The notes beneath the pieces are model-generated. The model searched no databases. It had not been told where the DNA came from and saw nothing but the letters and a program-made list of their open reading frames with translations. Positions 14,616-21,461 of a DNA stretch of 21,461 nt are shown in pieces (the stretch's first letter is position 1; each line of letters starts with the position of its first letter). The position numbers and the translations under genes are program-made. The DNA lies in contig CALCVT010000122.1 of the NCBI GenBank assembly GCA_937906495.1, forward strand, positions 1 to 21,461, written 5' to 3'. The stretch comes from an uncultured Prevotella sp. Its GTDB lineage: Bacteria; Bacteroidota; Bacteroidia; Bacteroidales; Bacteroidaceae.

Positions 14616-15071
14616 TTAATGGTAGTTTTTATAACGCATCCACTGCCTGAATGCCCACAAAATTACGCGGCGCACCTGCAACGGAGTGTGAAGCCAGCGC
14701 ACAACACGCTGCTGCTCACAAGGGGCACTGCAATCTATGGGGCGACCATTGCGCACCATCGTTATCATAACCCCACGCAGCTGCTCGGGTGTGCATGTCT
14801 CGGTGGCATAAAGGTTACCATCGCCCTGCAGCACAATGCCTTTTTCGCTGATGTGACGAATGCGATGAAGGACATAGTGCTTATTGTCAATCAATGCCAA
14901 TACAACCTGCCCCACAACCGGAAACGTTTGAAGGGGGGCAAGTGTCACAAGGTCGCGCGTGCCAACCATAAAAGGCAGCATACTCCGGCCTTTGGGGCGA
15001 AGAGTAACTTGCTGCCCTTCAGCCAAAAGACTGGACACATGACCAAGAAATTCAAAGGTGGAAACGACCAT
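14616..15071 (-). CDS. soluble S24/S26-family serine protease (signal-peptidase-like)
   Basis: Small protein of 151 residues from ATG 15071; an in-frame TTG at 15092 would add seven residues but is a poorer start. The signal-peptidase fold is visible: KGRSMLPF carries the likely nucleophile S30, RDLVTL follows as the next strand, HYVLHRI places H69 where the general base lies, and LQGDGN (81-86) is the conserved GD box. His in place of the usual Lys resembles the SipW/ER-type signal peptidases. Unlike those, no N-terminal membrane anchor is present, so it probably acts in the cytoplasm or at the membrane surface. The C-terminus (about 122-151) is Arg- and Trp-rich and amphipathic, and could contact membrane. 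It is the first gene of an operon with the ABC exporter. Proteolytic activity is inferred; a non-catalytic role is possible. Confidence 0.8.
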   Translation of the reverse strand: MVVSTFEFLGHVSSLLAEGQQVTLRPKGRSMLPFMVGTRDLVTLAPLQTFPVVGQVVLALIDNKHYVLHRIRHISEKGIVLQGDGNLYATETCTPEQLRGVMITMVRNGRPIDCSAPCEQQRVVRWLHTPLQVRRVILWAFRQWMRYKNYH

Positions 15072-15118
15072 TGTTGGAGAAGATGGTTTCAATGCTTTTA
15101 CTTTTTGGTATGATTATA

Positions 15119-15126
15119 CAAATGTA
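15119..15126 (-). promoter_or_regulatory. putative -7 box of the protease-exporter operon
   Basis: TACATTTG on the minus strand fits TAnnTTTG and lies between the purA terminator and the protease gene. The predicted start near 15112 gives a leader of about 40 nt to ATG 15071, supporting that start and independent expression from purA. Confidence 0.45.
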
Positions 15127-15160
15127 CAGAGAAAGCGACGAGATCCATACACATGTTTAT

Positions 15161-15217
15161 AAAAAAACCTGCACAACCTCCTAAAGCAAACGGGTTACTT
15201 TAGGAAATTGCTGCAGG
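15161..15217 (-). terminator. intrinsic terminator of purA
   Basis: A two-part stem: outer CCTGCA (15168-15173) with TGCAGG (15212-15217), and inner TCCTAAAG (15179-15186) with CTTTAGGA (15198-15205). On the minus strand it is followed at once by seven T residues (15161-15167). It lies 25 bases after the purA stop. Confidence 0.85.
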
Positions 15218-15242
15218 TATTACTATTTTCTACGAAGAATAA

Positions 15243-16511
15243 TTATCGGATGATAGTAGCCTCGCGATCAGGACCTACCGATACAATCTTTATGGGAGTG
15301 CCTGTGGCACGCTCAATATAAGCAATGTAGTCGGCAAAAGCCTGGGGGAACTGCGCTTCGCTACGCACTTCGGTCAAGGGGGTGTTCCAACCGGGCAATG
15401 TTTCGTAAACGGGCTGCCAACCTTCGGTATCGTAAGGCATTTCGGTTACGGTCTCACCATCCTTAGTATAGGCGGTGCAAACTTTAATCGTTTCGAAAGC
15501 ATCGAGCACATCGCCCTTCATCATAACGAGGTCAGTAACACCGTTAATCATGATGGCATACTTAAGTGCTACAAGGTCGAGCCAACCACAACGGCGATCA
15601 CGCCCGGTTACTGCACCATATTCATTGCCTATGTGGCGAATGGTATTGCCGGTTTCGTCGAAAAGTTCTACAGGGAAAGGACCGCTGCCAACACGGGTGC
15701 TGTAGGCTTTAAAAATACCAAAGATGTGGCCAATGGTGATGGGAGCTACGCCCAAACCGGTACATACGCCACCACTCGTGGTTGAAGAGGACGAAACAAA
15801 TGGATAGGTTCCATGGTCAATATCGAGCAACGAACCCTGTGCACCTTCAGCAAGCACGCGCTTACCCTCGGCAAGTGCACGATTGATTTCGAACTCGGTG
15901 TCAGTTAAGTGGAACTTGCGCATATAATCAATACCTGCAAGCCATTGCTCTTCATCGGCTGTGAGGTCGTAGTCCGTAAAGTTAAGGTCGCGGAGTATTT
16001 GCTCATGGCGTGCCTTGAGAGCCTGATACTTAGCTTCGAAATTGTTGAGAATATCGCCTACACGCAGACCAATGCGTGCTGCCTTGTCGCTATAGGTCGG
16101 GCCGATGCCTTTGCCTGTTGTTCCCACTTTGTTCTTACCCTTAGCTGCCTCGTAGGCGCGGTCGAGTACACGGTGCGTAGGCAATATGAGATGGGCACGA
16201 CGGCTGATGTGTAAACGCTCGGTCAACTGATAGCCAGCAGATTCGAGTTCCTTGGCTTCGGCCATAAAGAGGTCGGGAGCAATAACGCAACCGTTACCGA
16301 TGATATTGATTTTACCTTCGTCGAAGATGCCCGAAGGGATTGAGCGAAGCACGAACTTCTTTCCTTCAAAAATGATAGTGTGTCCGGCGTTCGGACCGCC
16401 TGCAAAGCGGGCTACCACATCGTAGCGGGGGGTGAAGTAATCAACTACCTTACCCTTTCCTTCGTCTCCGAATACGATACCCAGCAGGGCATCTACTTTT
16501 CCTTGTGTCAT
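15243..16511 (-). CDS. purA: adenylosuccinate synthetase
   Basis: Catalyses the GTP-dependent joining of IMP and aspartate to adenylosuccinate, the first committed step from IMP to AMP, in the cytoplasm. The 422-residue length is normal. The N-terminal loop GIVFGDEGKGKVVDYF (11-26) contains catalytic D16, and FAGGPNAGHTI (36-46) contains catalytic H44. Further family motifs are GTTGKGIGPTYSDKA, EGAQGSLLDIDHGTYPFVSSSSTTSGG and GRDRRCGWLD near the C-terminal half, and the chain ends in VSVGPDREATIIR as expected. The start MTQGKVDALLGIVFGDEGKG fits the family. It is a single gene with its own -7 box and a strong terminator. Confidence 0.98.
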   Translation of the reverse strand: MTQGKVDALLGIVFGDEGKGKVVDYFTPRYDVVARFAGGPNAGHTIIFEGKKFVLRSIPSGIFDEGKINIIGNGCVIAPDLFMAEAKELESAGYQLTERLHISRRAHLILPTHRVLDRAYEAAKGKNKVGTTGKGIGPTYSDKAARIGLRVGDILNNFEAKYQALKARHEQILRDLNFTDYDLTADEEQWLAGIDYMRKFHLTDTEFEINRALAEGKRVLAEGAQGSLLDIDHGTYPFVSSSSTTSGGVCTGLGVAPITIGHIFGIFKAYSTRVGSGPFPVELFDETGNTIRHIGNEYGAVTGRDRRCGWLDLVALKYAIMINGVTDLVMMKGDVLDAFETIKVCTAYTKDGETVTEMPYDTEGWQPVYETLPGWNTPLTEVRSEAQFPQAFADYIAYIERATGTPIKIVSVGPDREATIIR

Positions 16512-16564
16512 AATTATATGATAGACTTGTGCTGTTTACTAAATAAAAGCGTTAGGTGAACGCA

Positions 16565-16572
16565 CAAAGGTA
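16565..16572 (-). promoter_or_regulatory. putative -7 box of purA
   Basis: TACCTTTG on the minus strand is a perfect TAnnTTTG match, with a start near 16558 and a leader of about 45 nt. No TTTG is seen at -33. Confidence 0.45.
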
Positions 16573-16659
16573 CTGTTTTTTTCGATAGGAAGGGCGCATT
16601 GCGCGAGTATTTTTTACTTTTTCGAAAAAGGGTTTACGTTTTAGGTACCTCTACGTAGT

Positions 16660-16708
16660 TAAAAAGGGACTGCAACACCAAGTCTTACACCTTGGTGCAG
16701 CAGTCCCT
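16660..16708 (-). terminator. intrinsic terminator of the C1B peptidase gene
   Basis: AGGGACTGC (16665-16673) pairs with GCAGTCCCT (16700-16708), and inside it CACCAAG (16676-16682) pairs with CTTGGTG (16691-16697), separated by a 2x2 internal loop. The minus strand then runs into TTTTTAAC. It lies 55 bases after the peptidase stop and upstream of purA. Confidence 0.85.
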
Positions 16709-16762
16709 GAATAGGTGGCCCTACCATTGGGTAGCAGCCAAGAACTTAATTATATACTACAA

Positions 16763-17965
16763 TTATAAACCAAGTTTCTTAGCGATGTCAGCAGGAATGG
16801 CGCTCTTGTGGATAAGGATGTTCATAGTCTTGTAAGCTACATATGCCTTCGAAGCGTAGAACATACCCTTATACTTACCGTATTCGCCCCAAGAGTTCTT
16901 AACCATGAAGTACTCAGTACCCTTTTGGTCCTTGGCAATACCATAAATAACCATACCATGATCGTCGGTAGTTTCCCAGTTATCGTAACCCTTTTGACGG
17001 AGATCCTGTGTAATGGTAAGTTCTTCGTCAGAAGCTACCTGCGCACCGGTATCGAGCGTACCACCCCAACGAGCAGCATCGCTACCGGTAAGGTCGCGAA
17101 TCTTGAGGTTCTTGGGTACATAAGCATAATCCTTACCATTGCGGCGACCAAAGTACTCCTCTGTTACGTCAGCACCCCAAGCAAAGGTATAGCCATTGTT
17201 AACGGCGCTGTCCATTACACGCATGAACTCATCAAGGGGAAGGTTATAGCTCTCAGCCCAACGCCAGTTGTCTTGAATCTCGAGCACAAACTTGGTGTAG
17301 AAAGGATGGTGTGTGTATGAAGTGAGCGACACATAGTCGTCCATATTCAAGCCAAGATAATCCTTGGCATAAGCCTGCGGAGTATAAGTCTTGCCATCGG
17401 CTGCCTTTACCTGCGTAGGAAGTTCGCCAAAGTAATTTTTGTAAATATTGGAGAGGTCATCCTTCCAAGTAAGCGAAATCTTGTTGTGACGGCCCTTAGC
17501 CAAAGCGCCTACGTAAGCTGAGGTTACAGCGTCGAGTTGGTTAAAATTGAAGAGCGAGTCGCCGTAGAGTGTACCGGGAGCGGGCATAGTTCCCTCAGGA
17601 ACAATACCATAGTGCTTTAAGCAATAAGCTGCATCGTAGAACGAACCGCCCTGTGAAAAGCTTACGTCACCATGTGTACGTACAGTTTTGTCGGCACGGT
17701 CCATATAGGTTTTATAAACAAGGAATGACTCGCAAAGGTCGTGTGTACCCTTGCCCATACGGAGCAATTCGGCCTCAAAGAAACCGAGCGAAGAATATGC
17801 CCAGCAAGTACCGCTTTGATTTTGGTCCTTGATTGAGGTAATGGGATTTTCTTTCACTACGGTAAAGATGGTGGTATCCTTCTTTGCCACAGGTTTTTTC
17901 TTAGCCGCAAGGCTTCCAGGCATCAGGCAGAGTGCTGCCACAGCCAAAAGGAGTGTTTTTTTCAT
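16763..17965 (-). CDS. secreted C1B (aminopeptidase C / bleomycin hydrolase-like) cysteine peptidase
   Basis: Papain-fold peptidase, 400 residues. MKKTLLLAVAALCLMPGSLAAKK is a type I signal peptide, so it acts in the periplasm or outside, unlike the cytoplasmic PepC of Gram-positives. The catalytic set is complete: oxyanion Q48 and nucleophile C54 in KDQNQSGTCWAYSS, H336 in DDHGMVIYG and N357 in VKNSWGEYG. The CESFLVYKTY segment after the active site and the long insertion between Cys and His match the C1B family. The chain ends KSAIPADIAKKLGL. Aminopeptidase trimming by a C-terminal residue in the active site is known in bleomycin hydrolases; whether it applies here is not clear. A likely role is peptide digestion for nutrition. 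It is a single gene with its own terminator; I found no clear promoter box. Confidence 0.92.
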   Translation of the reverse strand: MKKTLLLAVAALCLMPGSLAAKKKPVAKKDTTIFTVVKENPITSIKDQNQSGTCWAYSSLGFFEAELLRMGKGTHDLCESFLVYKTYMDRADKTVRTHGDVSFSQGGSFYDAAYCLKHYGIVPEGTMPAPGTLYGDSLFNFNQLDAVTSAYVGALAKGRHNKISLTWKDDLSNIYKNYFGELPTQVKAADGKTYTPQAYAKDYLGLNMDDYVSLTSYTHHPFYTKFVLEIQDNWRWAESYNLPLDEFMRVMDSAVNNGYTFAWGADVTEEYFGRRNGKDYAYVPKNLKIRDLTGSDAARWGGTLDTGAQVASDEELTITQDLRQKGYDNWETTDDHGMVIYGIAKDQKGTEYFMVKNSWGEYGKYKGMFYASKAYVAYKTMNILIHKSAIPADIAKKLGL

Positions 17966-18218
17966 TGATTGTTGAATGTTGGTTATTAGGTTGATGAATT
18001 AAATAGTTTGCTTAGGTTGTTATATTATAGGAGTGCAGCAAGTAAGATGGTATACGCTCGTTATACAAAAAGGCTCCGCATGAACCGGAAGACTGTTTAC
18101 AAGAAATACGACACTACCATAACTGCATGCAAGATGTTTTACGGCCTGCAATGATGTTCAATGCCTACGGCCTGAATCAAGTTATCTCCTTTCTATGTAT
18201 CTGTCCTGAAAATTAGGG

Positions 18219-19640
18219 TTAAAGAATGGAAGGTACTTCGTCGGCATGAGCAGCAAGGAAATCTTCTACTTCGTCAACATGGTAAGGAATGCGTTCTTTG
18301 CCTAAGAAGCGACAACCATCGGCAGTAATCAGAACGTCGTCTTCGATACGAATACCTCCAAAATCCTTATATTTTTCAATGGCGTCAAAGTTCAAGAATT
18401 CAGCATTGGTACCCTCTTTGCGCCAAAGGTCAATCAAGTCGGGAATGAAGTAAATGCCCGGCTCATCGGTCACGACATGTCCTACCTCCAAACGGCGGGC
18501 AAAACGAAGCGATGCAGTACCGAACTGTGTAGAAGGACGCGTTTCGGCGTCATAACCCACGTAAGTCTGCCCAAGTCCTTCCATGTCGTGTACATCCATA
18601 CCCATCATGTGACCGAGTCCATGCGGCAGGAAGAGCGCATGTGCTCCGGCAGCCACAGCTGCATCGGTATCGCCCTTCATCAAGCCAAGATCTTTAAGAC
18701 GCTCCGTCATTAAGGTACAAACAGCCATGTGTACATCCCACCAACGTACACCTGGACGTGCATGTGTCAGGGCCAGGTCGTGACAATCTACTACAATGTT
18801 GTAAATATCCTTCTGGCGCTGCGTAAAACGCGCCCCGATTGGTGTTGTACGCGTATGGTCTGAACAATAATTATCATTTGTTTCGGCACCTGCATCTACC
18901 AGGAGCAGACGTCCCTGTTCGAGTTTACGGGGTGAAGGATATCCATGCAGGATTTCGCCGTGCATCGACACAATACTCTGAAATGACACCTGTGCTCCAT
19001 AAGCACAAGCAATACCTTCGAGCACACCTCCAATATATTGCTCCGTTACCCCTGGACGAGCCAGACGCATAGCCGTAGTATGCATTTTATAGCCGATTGC
19101 AGAAGCACGTTCGAGTTCTGCAATTTCTTCTTCGCTCTTAATGGATCGAAGTTGAATAACAGCTTGAATCAAAGAAAGCGAAGCCGCCTCGCGCTGTTTA
19201 GATGGATGTATTCCGAGCAAATCCATCAATTGGATTTTGATATCGGAGCGATATGGTGGCAAGAAGTGTACTTGACGACCGGCCTTAACAGCCTGCCCGA
19301 CCAATTCGGCCAGTTTAGCCATGGGGGCAGCCCCTTTGGCACCACATTCTTCAGCCATAGCACACACGGAATGTACCGAACCATACCACACGATGTCGTC
19401 AATATCAATTTCATTGCCCACAAGCAATTCTTCGCCGCTGTCTGCATCAATGACACCAACAAGTCCATCGCGCTTTTGACCAAAGAAATAAAGGAACGCG
19501 CTGTCCTGACGGAATTTATAGGCATTGGACGGATAGTTATTAGGGCTGTCATTGTTACCAAACAATAGTATCAAACCACTGCCAACAAGTTCGCGCAGCC
19601 TGCGGCGGCGCTCAACATAGGTTTCTTTTGAGAATAACAT
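18219..19640 (-). CDS. pepP: Xaa-Pro aminopeptidase (M24B), aminopeptidase P
   Basis: Metallopeptidase that removes the N-terminal residue from peptides with proline in second position. The 473 residues contain the aminopeptidase P N-terminal domain (about 1-140; FGNNDSPNNYPSNAYKFRQD is typical) and the pita-bread catalytic domain with all five metal ligands: D249 (LLLVDAGAE), D261 (CSDHTRT), H344 (LPHGLGHMMG), E393 (VTDEPGIYF) and E433 (GIRIEDDVLI). No signal peptide, so cytoplasmic. It would finish digestion of peptides taken up by the cell. The start MLFSKETYVERRRRL is the family-type start. It is divergent from the patatin gene across 303 bases. Confidence 0.95.
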   Translation of the reverse strand: MLFSKETYVERRRRLRELVGSGLILLFGNNDSPNNYPSNAYKFRQDSAFLYFFGQKRDGLVGVIDADSGEELLVGNEIDIDDIVWYGSVHSVCAMAEECGAKGAAPMAKLAELVGQAVKAGRQVHFLPPYRSDIKIQLMDLLGIHPSKQREAASLSLIQAVIQLRSIKSEEEIAELERASAIGYKMHTTAMRLARPGVTEQYIGGVLEGIACAYGAQVSFQSIVSMHGEILHGYPSPRKLEQGRLLLVDAGAETNDNYCSDHTRTTPIGARFTQRQKDIYNIVVDCHDLALTHARPGVRWWDVHMAVCTLMTERLKDLGLMKGDTDAAVAAGAHALFLPHGLGHMMGMDVHDMEGLGQTYVGYDAETRPSTQFGTASLRFARRLEVGHVVTDEPGIYFIPDLIDLWRKEGTNAEFLNFDAIEKYKDFGGIRIEDDVLITADGCRFLGKERIPYHVDEVEDFLAAHADEVPSIL

Positions 19641-19943
19641 AACTTACTTGTATATTATTATATAACCTAAGCGCAAGAAGACCAGAGACAACCCGACGAG
19701 ACTATTACATGATAGGTTAAATTGTCCGATTGGCCCTATTTATTGTATCATTCTTCGCAACTTCTTTGTTTTATATTGGCAAATATACATATTATATTTG
19801 ACAAAACCTTAACTTTGCAGCGACAATTTATTTTTTTGTATTGTCAGATAAAATTCTCTTTCGGACAGAGTACTTTGGCATACATTTTTCCATAGACTTC
19901 GGTAAGCTATTTAGCTCTTACCAATTACCACAAACTGCTTATC
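19641..19943. promoter_or_regulatory. divergent promoter region between pepP and the patatin gene
   Basis: No gene in these 303 bases. On the minus strand TATATTTG (19780-19787) is a -7 match for pepP, with a leader of about 130 nt; a TTTTG upstream is closer (14 bp) than the usual 19. On the plus strand TAACTTTG (19810-19817) is a -7 match for the patatin gene, with a leader of about 120 nt. The two boxes face away from each other 22 bp apart, so the promoters may compete. Confidence 0.35.
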
Positions 19944-20831
19944 ATGATGTACCATCCACACATTGGCCTTGTACTTGAGGGAGGCGGTATGCGCGGCGTT
20001 TTCACGTCGGGTGTATTAGATTATTTTATGGATAACAATATCCGTTTTCCGTACTGTGTCAGTGTTTCTGCAGGAGCCTGTAACGGATTGTCGTACCTTA
20101 GCCAGCAGCGCGGACGGGCCAAACAAACCAACATTGACCTACTTGAAAAGCACCGTTACATCGGCATGCGTTTTTTATGGTCGCAACGGAGTATTCTTGA
20201 CAGAGAGACGCTGTACGACCGCATACCCAATGAATTGCTGCCTTTTGACTACGATGCCTGCTTTGCCAACCCCATGACTTACGAAATGGTTACAACCAAC
20301 TGCCTGACCGGGAAACCCGCATACCTGAGTGAACGCCATAAGCCCGAACGGCTATTGGCTATAGCTAAGGCCTCATCGGCACTGCCCTATGTATGTCCGG
20401 TGGTATGGGTTGACCATCAGCCTATGCTCGATGGAGGTATTATAGACTCTATTCCTGTTGAAAGAGCCATAGCTATGGGATTCACCTATAATGTAGTAGT
20501 ACTTACACGCAACCGAGGATTCCGAGAAACGAGTCGTGATATCAAAACGCCACGCTACATATACAGTCGTTTTCCCCGTCTGCGACTAGCGCTAAGCAAA
20601 AGACACGCCTATTATAACAGACAACTTGAACTTATTGAACAACTCGAAGACGAAGGACGCATCCTGGCCATACGACCACTCAAACCCCTTGAAGTGGGAC
20701 GACTTGATGAAGATGTAAACAAATTAACTGCTCTATACGAAGAGGGATACGCATGCGCAAAATTAGCAATGGAGAACTTTGAACGCCAAATTCTCCCTGC
20801 CATCGAAGAGAAACTCAAGCCTATTGGCTAA
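19944..20831 (+). CDS. patatin-like phospholipase family protein (YjjU-like)
   Basis: Predicted serine hydrolase of the patatin fold, 295 residues, acting on acyl esters of lipids. The oxyanion glycine loop is LEGGGMRGVF (11-20), the nucleophile is S42 in VSVSAGACNG, and the dyad aspartate is D163 in MLDGGIIDSIP. The first glycine of the GxSxG elbow is serine here (S40). The C-terminal region past about 190 matches the extended form found in YjjU-type proteins. No signal peptide or membrane segment, so probably cytoplasmic or membrane-peripheral. Two ATG codons, 19944 and 19947, are both usable as start. Physiological substrate is unknown. It is a single gene; the next gene on the same strand is 340 bases away. 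Confidence 0.9.
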   Translation: MMYHPHIGLVLEGGGMRGVFTSGVLDYFMDNNIRFPYCVSVSAGACNGLSYLSQQRGRAKQTNIDLLEKHRYIGMRFLWSQRSILDRETLYDRIPNELLPFDYDACFANPMTYEMVTTNCLTGKPAYLSERHKPERLLAIAKASSALPYVCPVVWVDHQPMLDGGIIDSIPVERAIAMGFTYNVVVLTRNRGFRETSRDIKTPRYIYSRFPRLRLALSKRHAYYNRQLELIEQLEDEGRILAIRPLKPLEVGRLDEDVNKLTALYEEGYACAKLAMENFERQILPAIEEKLKPIG

Positions 20832-21044
20832 TTTATTAACAGCCGATAGGCTGCAGCCGCTACTATTACTTAATAAGTATGCAACAGGTATCGTTACTAC
20901 GTTTTATAAATGCTCATCTGCCATCTTCATACCAACACTTATAACTAAACAAAGTAACCTCCATACTTAGCAGTTGTTGCTTACTCTTTTATCAAACGCA
21001 ACATACCTATAACTGTTTCGGACAAAAGCATCAAAAAAAATCGA

Positions 21045-21102
21045 ACCACTTAAGCACTTTTTTTGACCATACAAACACACTTACTGACCACCTAAGCACT
21101 TT
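21045..21102. repeat. pair of 16-bp direct repeats upstream of the response regulator
   Basis: ACCACTTAAGCACTTT (21045-21060) and ACCACCTAAGCACTTT (21087-21102) differ at one base and start 42 bp apart, four helical turns. They lie 40-100 bp upstream of the -7 box, where an activator or autoregulator would bind. Confidence 0.65.
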
Positions 21103-21140
21103 CCAGTCATTTCGCCTGCAAAAATATCAAAAATAGTCAG

Positions 21141-21148
21141 TATTTTTG
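21141..21148 (+). promoter_or_regulatory. putative -7 box of the response regulator gene
   Basis: TATTTTTG fits TAnnTTTG, predicting a start near 21155 and a leader of under 20 nt to ATG 21172. There is no TTTG at -33, in keeping with a promoter that depends on an activator at the repeats upstream. Confidence 0.45.
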
Positions 21149-21171
21149 CGATATGAACCATAAGTAAAGTG

Positions 21172-21453
21172 ATGAGTAATACCGTAGACCTAACAGCATT
21201 TATCGTTGATGATAACCCAACTGCACTCGAAACATTGGCCAACGACCTATTAAGTCAGCCAGAATTCAAGGAGGTGCGTACCTTCAGCTCATACACTGAG
21301 GCTACACTTCCATTTATCGAAGAGCAACCCGATGTTATATTCCTCGACATCGAAGTGCCCGAAAAAACCGGACTTGAGTTTCTGCAGTCCATACAACCTC
21401 ACATCAAACCTGAATTCAAACAGACAATGCAACAGTGTCGAATTCATTGTTAG
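21172..21453 (+). CDS. response regulator receiver domain, truncated
   Basis: Start ATG 21172 (a GTG directly before it is also in frame). The receiver fold is clear to residue 83: acidic pair D13/D14 in FIVDDNPTALE, phospho-acceptor D59 in VIFLDIEVPEKTGLEFL, and HIKPEFK leading into beta strand 4. A normal receiver then continues with the strand carrying Thr/Ser and the conserved Lys of strand 5, followed in this type (LytTR-like) by a DNA-binding domain. Here homology is lost at about 21421 and the frame reads QTMQQCRIHC before a stop at 21451-21453. The other two frames do not restore the strand. This suggests an insertion or rearrangement junction rather than a simple frameshift. Eight bases remain to the window end. 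Confidence 0.7.
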   Translation: MSNTVDLTAFIVDDNPTALETLANDLLSQPEFKEVRTFSSYTEATLPFIEEQPDVIFLDIEVPEKTGLEFLQSIQPHIKPEFKQTMQQCRIHC

Positions 21454-21461
21454 TTAATAAT

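Larger units (their letters stand above)
20832..21171. other. intergenic region upstream of the response regulator
   Basis: No gene recognised in these 340 bases. The first 200 are featureless AT-rich sequence and no T-tailed hairpin clearly ends the patatin transcript. The last 130 hold two 16-bp direct repeats and a -7 box. Confidence 0.6.

Noticed and set aside
15072..15092. TTG start for the S26-like protease
   Set aside because: The added residues are not conserved-looking and an ATG at 15071 is well placed relative to the -7 box.
14466..15113. 215-codon plus-strand open frame opposite the exporter and protease genes
   Set aside because: It spans two well-supported minus-strand genes and the gap between them, and its product shows no motif.
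17966..18218. Repeated TACGGCCTG between pepP and the C1B peptidase gene
   Set aside because: Two 9-bp copies in 253 bases with no further symmetry or extension are too little to support a function.

Overview
The window looks like a chromosomal segment of a Bacteroidota bacterium, order Bacteroidales, probably Prevotellaceae or a close relative. The evidence is a fused MurF-alanine racemase, a secreted multidomain GH29 fucosidase, repeated promoter -7 boxes of the Bacteroidota type (TAnnTTTG), start codons in AT-rich sequence with no Shine-Dalgarno, and a DnaK of Bacteroidales type. I cannot resolve genus or species from sequence alone. Most of the window is housekeeping. The two ends and the gaps between genes hold the less ordinary material.

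Layout from left to right. Positions 31-604 (minus) hold a helix-turn-helix protein of the kind carried by Bacteroidales integrative elements, broken by a one-base insertion. Then come dnaK (minus, own terminator), a 520-base gap with a palindrome and 25-bp tandem repeats, and the murF-alr fusion (minus). A secreted alpha-L-fucosidase (plus) ends in a strong hairpin and is followed by an NhaC-type sodium/proton antiporter (minus). A 1.26-kb gap holds no convincing gene; its centre is an array of four AT-rich palindromic cores spaced exactly 21 bp, between two imperfect direct repeats. Next is a secreted protein of unknown function (plus), convergent with a two-gene minus-strand unit: a soluble S24/S26 (signal-peptidase-like) serine protease followed by an ABC exporter. 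Then come purA (minus), a secreted papain-like C1B peptidase (minus), an M24 aminopeptidase P (minus), divergent from a patatin-like hydrolase (plus). At the right edge is a receiver domain of a response regulator that loses homology after about residue 83.

How the genes fit together. Most genes are single transcription units with their own promoters and several strong intrinsic terminators. The only clear co-transcribed pair is the S26-like protease and the ABC exporter, which together suggest processing and export of a peptide or another small product. I found no precursor peptide beside them, so this remains inference. DnaK, MurF-Alr and PurA are core functions. Fucosidase, C1B peptidase and aminopeptidase P fit a host-associated life on glycans and peptides. 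No rRNA, tRNA, CRISPR array or complete insertion sequence was seen. I did not find a strong candidate for a new defence or mobile system. The best leads are the protease-exporter pair and the 21-bp palindromic array.
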